Source of the DNA: Dietzia alimentaria 72
Lineage (GTDB): Bacteria; Actinomycetota; Actinomycetes; Mycobacteriales; Mycobacteriaceae
Direction of reading: 5' to 3'
Assembly (NCBI RefSeq): GCF_000226215.1
Contig: NZ_AGFF01000032.1
Coordinates: 1 to 64,000 of the forward strand
DNA length: 64,000 nucleotides
Of the stretch, positions 1-6,193 are shown one piece after another. The notes under the pieces were generated by a model. The model had not been told where the DNA came from and made no database searches. It saw only the letters and a list, made by a program, of their open reading frames with translations. The stretch's first letter is position 1, and every line of letters starts with the position of its first letter. A program made the position numbers and the translations under genes.

Positions 1-155
1 TCGTCGATACCGGATTGGCCCTGACGGATGCACTCCTGCAACACCTCATAGCAGGCGATCAACCGTTGCGCGGCGCCACGATTTTCCGCCCGCCAGCCCG
101 CCGTCGCGGCAGTAACCAGCGCGGACATCGAACCTGGGGCGGGATCACCAACCAT
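1..155 (-). CDS. DUF222/13E12-family protein, N-terminus only (partial)
   Basis: The reverse strand is open from an ATG at 155 to the window edge (51 codons). The peptide begins MVGDPAPGSMSALVTAATAG and continues with WRAENRGAAQRLIACYEVLQ, the helical start typical of actinobacterial DUF222 (REP13E12) proteins, which usually end in an HNH nuclease domain. That end lies outside the window. An in-frame stop lies just upstream, and a purine-rich GGGGGCGAGG precedes the ATG, which fixes the start. Upstream are an SOS-like box and a matching promoter, as known for M. tuberculosis 13E12 genes. The family call rests on 51 residues. The forward 60-codon frame over the same bases looks like a shadow. 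Confidence 0.6.
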   Translation of the reverse strand, partial: MVGDPAPGSMSALVTAATAGWRAENRGAAQRLIACYEVLQECIRQGQSGID

Positions 156-198
156 CCTCGCCCCCTGTCATCAGCGGGAAACCAGCCCCGCACCTGAA

Positions 199-214
199 TC
201 GAATCTGTGTTCTA
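199..214 (-). promoter_or_regulatory. LexA-type SOS box
   Basis: TCGAATCTGTGTTCTA matches the mycobacterial/actinobacterial LexA consensus TCGAAC-N4-GTTCGA at 10 of 12 specified positions with the correct N4 spacer. It lies at the predicted transcription start of the DUF222 gene, where LexA would block RNA polymerase. Binding is inferred. Confidence 0.6.
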
Positions 215-242
215 GTTTACGCACACACATTCGAACACGCAA
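214..242 (-). promoter_or_regulatory. Promoter of the DUF222 gene
   Basis: On the reverse strand, TTGCGT (plus 237-242) and TAAACT (plus 214-219) are exactly 17 bp apart. The SOS box shares bases 214-199 with and just beyond the -10. A 9-bp direct repeat, TAGTTTACG, occurs at 213-221 and 247-255. Confidence 0.45.
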
Positions 243-379
243 GGGGTAGTTTACGTATTAGTGCGGCGTAGCGGTGCCGAGCGAGTAACGGATCCCCGTT
301 CAGTCTCTATATGTGGTGGACTGACGTTTCGTTGATCACGTTGGGGCGACCGCCCCTCATGTTTGCTCGGAGGCCACCC

Positions 380-943
380 ATGACCAAGACCATCGCCTAT
401 GCCGGAGCCTTGGCTACCGCACTCCTTGTCGCCTCCGCAGGCGCCGCCTCGGCGGAGGAATCCGGTTTGTCCTCGGGCGGGCTGGGGAGTGCGTCGCCTT
501 CTGGGCAGGCCGACGGGAACGTCGAAGGCAAGGATGCGGGCGAGGGCGAAGCTGAAGGGCCTCTTGGTTCGCTAGGGGAGCTCGCTCCCGCGTCGGTCAC
601 CGGTTCGCTTCCGGGGTACACCACCGGCCCGATCGGCTCGACCGCCGCGGTCGGCTGCAATATCGGCACCGTGGCAGGGTGGGCGGCGCAGGCGACGGGC
701 ATCCCGTTGCCGATCCCAGTAGGCATCGTGTGCGGTGTCCTCAATCCTGTAGCCCGCTCAGCTGACTCGCTTGTCGCCGGCGATATCGAGGGCTCGGTCG
801 GGGAGATCGTCGGGGGCGTGCCGCTCGTCGGGAACTCGCTCGCCGACAAGGTGGATACCGGCTCCGCTACCGAGTCCGTGGAAAACATCGTCGGCGAGCG
901 TTTGGGTTCGCTTTCCGGGTCCTCGCTTTCGCCCGAGAACTAA
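380..943 (+). CDS. Small secreted protein of unknown function
   Basis: A 187-residue protein with a clear Sec signal peptide: lysine near the N-terminus, a hydrophobic core of about 16 residues and an ASA-like cleavage site near residue 25. The mature part is Gly/Ser/Glu-rich at first and contains GSLG and TGSLPG motifs. Two cysteines (in VGCNIG and GIVCGV) could form a disulfide around a small hydrophobic Pro-rich segment. I chose ATG 380 because CGGAGG sits 6-7 nt upstream and the signal peptide begins there. An ATG at 311 in the same frame would add an implausible 23 residues. A strong terminator follows. The mature half resembles short secreted proteins of Mycobacteriales, but I recognise no named family. 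Confidence 0.75.
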   Translation: MTKTIAYAGALATALLVASAGAASAEESGLSSGGLGSASPSGQADGNVEGKDAGEGEAEGPLGSLGELAPASVTGSLPGYTTGPIGSTAAVGCNIGTVAGWAAQATGIPLPIPVGIVCGVLNPVARSADSLVAGDIEGSVGEIVGGVPLVGNSLADKVDTGSATESVENIVGERLGSLSGSSLSPEN

Positions 944-972
944 CTCGAGCCCACTCAGGCCCTTCTGGCGAG

Positions 973-1001
973 CCCCGGCCGAGTCGACACGTCGGCCGGG
1001 G
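973..1001 (+). terminator. Intrinsic terminator-like hairpin
   Basis: A perfect 10-bp stem, CCCCGGCCGA/TCGGCCGGGG, with a 9-nt loop lies 30 bp after the secreted-protein stop. There is no U-tract, which is common in high-GC actinobacteria. Confidence 0.6.
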
Positions 1002-1009
1002 TGTACCTC

Positions 1010-1770
1010 CGAGCCGGTGAACCTGATCTGATGTTGGTGATCAGGGGATTCGTTTCTTTCGCGGGCCCCGCCTCGAGTTCTCGGGTTGTTCAGATGCCCG
1101 GTGAGGCCTGTTCTGCAGCCCGGTGATAGGCATCGCCGAGATAGCCGATGGCGGCGACCTCGCGCAGCACTCCCAGCTGAAGCCGTCACAGGGCCGGATC
1201 ACCGGCCCCGAGCTCGACCACTCAGCCCTTGACGGGATCGCCCGCGTCCGGCAACCTATCTCCGACTCGAAGGCGACGTCTGCGCGACAGATCGAGGGCA
1301 TGGCCGTTTTGTCGGGCAGGCCGAGGGGGCCGAGCTGCTAGAAGTCAGCACGGGCGTTGAGCCGGTGCACGGCCCGGTTCCTGATGCCCGGCTTCGAGGC
1401 GAGCCGGCGCGTGGGGCTCGCGCCCGGGGGTCTGCCGACGGAAAGTTCGTCGAAGGCGGTCTCGAGTACCGTGCCCATCACTGCTGCAGTGGTCCCGGGC
1501 GCGGGAGGGCGCGTCCGAGCGGTTAGCAGCTGTATGCCGAGGTCGCTGATTTGGTGCGCAAATCTGTCACTCACCAAAAGGGGCGCCGGGTCGTGGAGCC
1601 AGGCTAGACCCACCCGGACGCTCAACGGCCGGGTGATCCGGCCAGGCGTGCGGCCGCAAATAGTCCGCAGAATCATCCTGTTGCGCGTGGCGCCCATCCC
1701 CGGGTCCGGTGCGGTCGGCCCGTTCTCCGCTGGCGCTCCGACTTATTCGGGGACGTGGCCACCGGCGGAG
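1010..1770. other. Gene-poor interval; possible decayed coding sequence
   Basis: About 760 bp without a convincing gene. Open frames of 72-145 codons exist on both strands (for example 1357-1794 forward and 1338-1697 reverse), but none has a good ribosome binding site or recognisable motif. Short protein-like stretches appear in different frames and are broken by stops, for example LREVAAIGYLGDAYHRAAEQ on the reverse strand near 1100-1170 and a forward segment at about 1527-1605 that follows a stop directly. This fits remnants of an old gene or two, but I cannot name them. Confidence 0.35.
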
Positions 1771-1775
1771 GCCAT

Positions 1776-1794
1776 GAAGGATAGGCTCACCTAA
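1776..1794. promoter_or_regulatory. IdeR/DtxR-like iron box 1
   Basis: This 19-bp site matches TTAGGTTAGGCTAACCTAA at 15 of 19 positions and has an AGGATAGGCTCACCTAA core. It lies 146 bp before the siderophore-binding protein gene and may serve that promoter or a lost divergent gene. Confidence 0.55.
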
Positions 1795-1858
1795 GCACAA
1801 TGCGAGTGGGATGAATCACATTGTTGCATTGGTAAAGTCGGCGAACCCCTCACCAGCC

Positions 1859-1886
1859 TTGCGGTCGGGGCTGCCATCGGTTTAAT
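1859..1886 (+). promoter_or_regulatory. Candidate promoter of the siderophore importer
   Basis: TTGCGG and TTTAAT are separated by 16 bp. The predicted start (about 1893) puts iron box 2 at roughly +6 to +25, a repressing position. Confidence 0.4.
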
Positions 1887-1898
1887 GTTGCGCCCGTC

Positions 1899-1917
1899 AT
1901 AGGTAAGCCAAACCTAA
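1899..1917. promoter_or_regulatory. IdeR/DtxR-like iron box 2
   Basis: ATAGGTAAGCCAAACCTAA matches the 19-bp IdeR/DtxR consensus at 15 of 19 positions and lies 22 bp before the start codon of the siderophore-binding lipoprotein. Iron-loaded IdeR would repress the operon here. Confidence 0.65.
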
Positions 1918-1939
1918 GTTGAATTGAACCGGAGATCCC

Positions 1940-3061
1940 ATGAGTGCACCTGCCGCACCACCCCTGTCCCTGCCAGGGGGCACCGACTATCCCGCCGGCT
2001 CGCGCGGGCTCGGCTCGAAACGGCGCAGCGCACTACTGGCCTTGGCGGGGATCGTGGCGCTGCTGGCGATGTTGGCGGGATGCTCGACCGGAGCGGTGGG
2101 CGGGTCTGAAGAGTCGACCGCAACCACTGATGTCGAGCGTGAAGGCGACTTCCCGCGCACTATCAAGCACGCATACGGTGAGACGGAGATCCCCGCTGCG
2201 CCCCAGCGCGTGACCACGGTCTCGTGGGTCAATGCGGACGTGTCCCTGGCGCTCGGCGTGGTCCCAGTGGGGATGCCGCGCAACTCGTTCGGCGCCAACG
2301 CGGCCGGCTCCACCGACTGGTTTGATGCCGAGCTCGCCGAGCAGGGGGCTCAGATGCCCGCGCTGTATTCGGAGACCGACGGCATCAACACCGAGGCGAT
2401 CGCCGCGATCGAACCCGACCTCATCCTGGGTGCCTACTCCGGGATGACGGAGGAGGAGTACGAAATTCTGTCCAAGATCGCCCCGACCGTGGCGATGCCC
2501 GAGGGAGACGTGGCTTACGGCACCGCCTGGCAGGACTCCACCCGGCTCATCGGCGAGGCGCTGGGCCGCTCGCAAGCCGCTGAGGAACTGATCGCGCAGG
2601 TTGAGGGGGAGATCGAGCAGGTCTCCGCCGACAGTCCGTCGATCAGGGGGACCACGTTCATCTACGGCACGCTCGACCCCGAGGCGGCCGAGAAGATCTA
2701 CGCCTTCACGGACGTCGACAACCGCCCGCGCTTCCTCGAGCAACTGGGTATGGTCCAGGCACCCGCCGTCGCAAAGGCGGCCAGCGGCTCGCCCGACGAG
2801 TTCGCCGTCAGTTGGTCGCCCGAACGGGCTGATGAACTGGCCGCCGACATCCTGGTCACTTACGTCTCCTCCGAGCGTGTCCGTCAGGCGATCGAGTCCG
2901 ACCCCTTGCTCGGCCGTATCCCTGCGGTCCAGGCCGGGCGAATGGTGACCCAGTCCGACGAGCAGCAGGTACTGTCCATTTCCGCGGCCTCGCCGTTGAG
3001 CCTTCCATGGGCGATCAAGAACGTGGTGCCCGACATCATCGCGGCGGCCGAGCAGGGCTGA
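1940..3061 (+). CDS. Iron-siderophore ABC transporter substrate-binding lipoprotein
   Basis: A 373-residue FepB/FhuD-type (periplasmic-binding-protein 2) protein that would capture ferric siderophore outside the membrane and hand it to the two downstream permeases. An unusually long n-region (about 28 residues) precedes a hydrophobic helix and the lipobox LAGC near residue 47. The conserved pattern of the family follows: a PQRVTTVSW strand, a segment ending EAIAAIEPDLILG, and a C-terminal half with LGRIPAVQAGRMV. It starts 22 bp after an IdeR-like box and heads a four-gene operon. The siderophore cannot be deduced. The N-terminus could begin at a later codon. Confidence 0.88.
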   Translation: MSAPAAPPLSLPGGTDYPAGSRGLGSKRRSALLALAGIVALLAMLAGCSTGAVGGSEESTATTDVEREGDFPRTIKHAYGETEIPAAPQRVTTVSWVNADVSLALGVVPVGMPRNSFGANAAGSTDWFDAELAEQGAQMPALYSETDGINTEAIAAIEPDLILGAYSGMTEEEYEILSKIAPTVAMPEGDVAYGTAWQDSTRLIGEALGRSQAAEELIAQVEGEIEQVSADSPSIRGTTFIYGTLDPEAAEKIYAFTDVDNRPRFLEQLGMVQAPAVAKAASGSPDEFAVSWSPERADELAADILVTYVSSERVRQAIESDPLLGRIPAVQAGRMVTQSDEQQVLSISAASPLSLPWAIKNVVPDIIAAAEQG

Positions 3062-3066
3062 CGTCG

Positions 3067-4164
3067 GTGACAGGAACAGTGATCGCCCCGACACGTCGGC
3101 AACAGGCCGCCGAGCCCGCGGCGGGGCGTCGCCGTGTCGTGACCGGGACGGTGGTGTCGCTGGCGCTGCTGATCGCGGGCGTGGCCGCGTCGCTGTTCGT
3201 GGGTGCCCGGACCGTCGACCCATCAGTCGTGTGGTCGGTATTGGCGGGTCTGCCGACGCAATATCTGGCGGGTGACCTCAGCGCGGCGCTCGCTCCCGGA
3301 TCCGGTGCGGACATGAGCGAGGTCGTGGTCACGGCTCGGGTACCCAGGACCATCACAGCGATTCTCGTGGGTGCCGCTCTGGCAGTGGCGGGATCCGGAC
3401 TACAGGGCGCCACCCGCAACCCCCTCGGCGACCCGGGTCTGCTCGGGCTCACCGCCGGCGCCGCGCTCGGAGTGGTGCTGGGCCTCGCGTTGGCCCCCGC
3501 CGCCGGGCCGACCGCCGTGGCGGTGTTCGCGATGTCCGGTGCGTTGCTCGCGGGCATGGTCGTGGTGGGGGCCGGGCGCCTCGGCGCGGACTCCGATACC
3601 GGTCTCATCCTGGCGGGCGCCGCCGTGACAGCCGGGTGCACGGCGGTCACATCGTCGCTGGTGATCGCGCTGCCCGCTGTGCTCGACAGGTTTCGTTTCT
3701 GGGGCCTGGGCACGGTTGCGCGCTCCGGTATCGCGGAAATCGGCGCGGCGCTGCCGTTCCTCGCCGTGGGGCTCGTGCTGGTCCTGGCCGGCGCAGCCTC
3801 CCTCGACGCGCTCGCGCTCGGAGACGACCTCGCCCGGGGGCTCGGCGTAGGACCGGTGGCCGGTCGGGCCGTTGTACTGACCGGGGCCGTGGTCCTGTCC
3901 GGCGTCGCGACCGCGCTCGCCGGCCCCATCGCGTTCCTCGGTCTGCTCGTGCCACACCTGCTGCGCCGACTGGTCGGCGTGAGCAACCGCGTGGTCCTGG
4001 GGCTGTCGCTTGTCTCCGGCCCCGCCGTGCTGCTGTTCGCGGACACGGCGGGGCGCGTGATCGCACCTCCAGGCGAGATCGCGGTGGGTGTGATGACCGT
4101 GGCGATCGGAGTGCCCTTCCTCATCGCGCTGCTGAGGGCCAACAGGGGAGTAGGGGCGCCATGA
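3067..4164 (+). CDS. Iron-siderophore ABC transporter permease (FecCD family)
   Basis: A 365-residue polytopic FecCD/BtuC-type permease with about nine or ten membrane helices. The family hallmarks GSGLQGATRNPLGDPGLLG (coupling-helix region) and AGPIAFLGLLVPHLLRRLVG are intact. It forms the channel with the next permease. I chose GTG 3067, five bases after the preceding stop; GTG 3079 behind AGGA is an alternative. The upstream in-frame ATG at 3007 lies inside the previous gene and is unlikely. The 3' end overlaps the next gene by 4 nt. Confidence 0.88.
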   Translation: MTGTVIAPTRRQQAAEPAAGRRRVVTGTVVSLALLIAGVAASLFVGARTVDPSVVWSVLAGLPTQYLAGDLSAALAPGSGADMSEVVVTARVPRTITAILVGAALAVAGSGLQGATRNPLGDPGLLGLTAGAALGVVLGLALAPAAGPTAVAVFAMSGALLAGMVVVGAGRLGADSDTGLILAGAAVTAGCTAVTSSLVIALPAVLDRFRFWGLGTVARSGIAEIGAALPFLAVGLVLVLAGAASLDALALGDDLARGLGVGPVAGRAVVLTGAVVLSGVATALAGPIAFLGLLVPHLLRRLVGVSNRVVLGLSLVSGPAVLLFADTAGRVIAPPGEIAVGVMTVAIGVPFLIALLRANRGVGAP

Positions 4165-5189
4165 GCCAGGCCGAGATCCTGGTTCGCCGGCTTTCCACCA
4201 AGCGCCGGCGGAATGCCCTCGTCGTCGTCGTGGCTCTGGCTGCCACCCTTGTCTCGCTGATGGCCGCGCGTGTACTGCTGGGCCGCTACACGGTGACCTT
4301 CCCAGACTTCTTCGCGATCTTGGGCGGTGCCACCATCCCCGGCGCGACCTTCGTCGTGATGGAGGACAAGCTGCCCCGGGCGGTCCTCGGCGCGCTCGCA
4401 GGACTCGCGTTTGGTGCGTCAGGCGCACTGTTTCGCCGTGTACTTGGCAACCCGCTGGCCAGCCCGGACATCCTGGGAATCTCGCACGGGGCCTCTGCCG
4501 GGGCCGTGGCCGGCATGGCGCTGTGGGGGCTGCGTGGGGTGGAGATCGTGCCCGCCGCACTCATCGGCTCCGGGATCGCTCTGGTCATCGTTCTCTGCGC
4601 GTCCGCGGGTCGACACACGGGGATCGTGGGGCAACGCTTCCTGATCGGCGGTGTGGCGGTGGCGGCGCTCGGGACCGCTGTGGTCACCCAGCTCATCGCG
4701 CGACTCTCGCTCACGGATGCGCAGCAGGCCGCCGTGTGGACCGTCGGCTCGCTGGCAGGCGCATCGGGGAGCCGTATCGCATGGTTGTCGATGGCGCTTG
4801 TCGTGTTGCTACCACTGGGTGCGTGGCTCCATACAGCGCTCCGTCCCGCAGAACTGGGCCCAGAGCTTGCCGTGGGACTCGGTGCCCGACCGGTGCCGAC
4901 CCGTGCGGCAGCCCTCGGTGTGGGCACCGTGCTCGCCGCAGCTGCTACAGCTGTAGCGGGACCGCTGGCGTTCGTAGCCCTTCTGTCAACTCCGGCCGCC
5001 ACTGCACTCGGCCGCGGCCGGCCCGGGATCCTCGCCGCAGCGCTGACCGGTGCCGTGATCGTGGTGACCGCCGACATCGTGGCTTCAGAGGCCCTGTCCA
5101 CCGTTGATCTCCCCACCGGCGTGGTGACAGGCGCGATCGGCGCCCCCGCCATGCTGTGGATCCTCCTTCGCTCGAGAAAGGTCGCCTGA
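4161..5189 (+). CDS. Iron-siderophore ABC transporter permease (FecCD family), second subunit
   Basis: A 342-residue permease paralogous to the preceding one. It has an N-terminal helix after a basic stretch (RRLSTKRRRN), the motif GALFRRVLGNPLASPDILGI, and AGPLAFVALLSTPAATALGR in place of the usual ..FIGLIVPH.. motif. ATG 4161 overlaps the upstream stop (ATGA), a translationally coupled start, and ATG of the ATPase gene overlaps this stop. Two dissimilar permeases plus a single ATPase is the usual FepBDGC arrangement. Confidence 0.88.
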   Translation: MSQAEILVRRLSTKRRRNALVVVVALAATLVSLMAARVLLGRYTVTFPDFFAILGGATIPGATFVVMEDKLPRAVLGALAGLAFGASGALFRRVLGNPLASPDILGISHGASAGAVAGMALWGLRGVEIVPAALIGSGIALVIVLCASAGRHTGIVGQRFLIGGVAVAALGTAVVTQLIARLSLTDAQQAAVWTVGSLAGASGSRIAWLSMALVVLLPLGAWLHTALRPAELGPELAVGLGARPVPTRAAALGVGTVLAAAATAVAGPLAFVALLSTPAATALGRGRPGILAAALTGAVIVVTADIVASEALSTVDLPTGVVTGAIGAPAMLWILLRSRKVA

Positions 5190-6097
5190 TGAGGATGACC
5201 GTGCCCGTCGCCAGTGCACCTGCCGAAGCTGCCTGCACCGCTACGACCCCGGTGTCCGGGGACGCACCTGCATTCCGGCTCCGCGGTCTGACCCTCGGCT
5301 ACGGCGCCGAGCCAGTTATCCGCGACCTCGATCTTGACGTCCCCGCAGGCAAGACCACCGTCTTGATCGGCGCGAACGGCTGCGGCAAGTCCACGATCCT
5401 GCGCGCCCTCGGACGCCAGCTGCAGCCGGTGTCGGGATCGATCGAGGCCTCCGGACATGAGCTCGGCTCGGTGAAGTCCCGTGAATACGCGCGCTCGGTG
5501 GCCTTCCTACCCCAGTCGCCGCTCGTGCCCGAGGGGCTCACAGTGGCGGAACTGGTCGCCCGAGGACGCCACCCGCACCGACGGTGGTGGGGAGGGGGCG
5601 ACGACGACCTCGCCGTCGCTGAAGCGTTGACCATGACCGGCACCGCGGAGTTCGCACATCGTCGGGTCGATGAGCTGTCTGGCGGTCAACGACAACGCGT
5701 CTGGGTGGCGCTCGTGTTGGCCCAGGCCACCCCGACCCTGCTCCTCGACGAGCCGTGCTCGTTTCTCGACCTGGCGCACCAGCTCGACGTGCTGGACCTG
5801 GTCCACGACCTGCCGATGCCCGGCGCAGGCGGGACTGCGGAGCAAGTAGTGGGCCGTCGGACGGTGGTCGCGGTCCTGCACGAGCTCAGTCTGTCCGCAC
5901 GCGTTGCAGACCATTTGGTGGCGGTGGCCGAGGGCGGTGTGGTGGCCGCCGGCACTCCGCACGAGGTGCTGACCGAGGAGACCCTGCGCCGGGTGTTTGA
6001 CCTGGACGCCGACATCATCAACGACCCGGCTACCGGCCACCCCGTGGTGCTGCCGCGGGGACGGGCCGGAACCAGGACGAGAAAGGGGAACGCATGA
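5189..6097 (+). CDS. Iron-siderophore ABC transporter ATP-binding protein
   Basis: A 302-residue ABC ATPase of the FepC/FhuC class that powers the siderophore importer. Walker A is GANGCGKST, the signature is LSGGQRQRVWVAL, Walker B is LLLDEPCSFLDLAHQ, and the switch histidine sits in VLHELSLSAR. DEPCSFLD has a cysteine where most family members have threonine. ATG 5189 overlaps the permease stop and has GAGAAAGG upstream. A 12-residue ATG-initiated extension at 5156 is less likely. The gene ends inside the start of a broken siderophore-interacting-protein fragment. Confidence 0.9.
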   Translation: MRMTVPVASAPAEAACTATTPVSGDAPAFRLRGLTLGYGAEPVIRDLDLDVPAGKTTVLIGANGCGKSTILRALGRQLQPVSGSIEASGHELGSVKSREYARSVAFLPQSPLVPEGLTVAELVARGRHPHRRWWGGGDDDLAVAEALTMTGTAEFAHRRVDELSGGQRQRVWVALVLAQATPTLLLDEPCSFLDLAHQLDVLDLVHDLPMPGAGGTAEQVVGRRTVVAVLHELSLSARVADHLVAVAEGGVVAAGTPHEVLTEETLRRVFDLDADIINDPATGHPVVLPRGRAGTRTRKGNA

Positions 6098-6193
6098 CCG
6101 TGGCCGGACCTACACCGTGCGCCGTGCCGACACCGTCGACCTCGACGAAGAGCGTTCATGGGCTACTGGCGCCGCGGGGCCGCAGAATCCTGA
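6094..6193 (+). pseudogene. Remnant of a siderophore-interacting protein (FAD-binding) gene
   Basis: Three frames of this 100-bp segment hold protein-like pieces. An ATG at 6094, overlapping the ATPase stop, begins MTVAG. The next frame continues GRTYTVRRADTVDLDEE, which carries the RxYTVR flavin-binding motif of ViuB/SIP ferric-siderophore reductases. A third frame ends RAFMGYWRRGAAES-stop, which resembles the C-terminal YWxxG tail of that family. Most of the roughly 270-residue protein is missing, so internal deletions and frameshifts are inferred. SIP genes commonly follow siderophore importers, which supports the reading. An 8-bp stem (6178-6185/6205-6212) might serve as a weak terminator. 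Confidence 0.45.

Noticed and set aside
15-197. 60-codon forward frame at the window start
   Set aside because: The reverse strand encodes a DUF222-like N-terminus over the same bases, with a ribosome binding site, promoter and SOS box. The forward frame has low-complexity content.
1123-1341. Forward 72-codon frame and reverse 86-codon frame in 1041-1341
   Set aside because: Neither has a ribosome binding site or recognisable domain; composition resembles non-coding or decayed sequence.
2033-3223. Long reverse frame (396 codons) opposite the siderophore-binding lipoprotein
   Set aside because: Shadow of the real gene in GC-rich DNA: Arg/Gly/His-rich, no motifs, no start signals.
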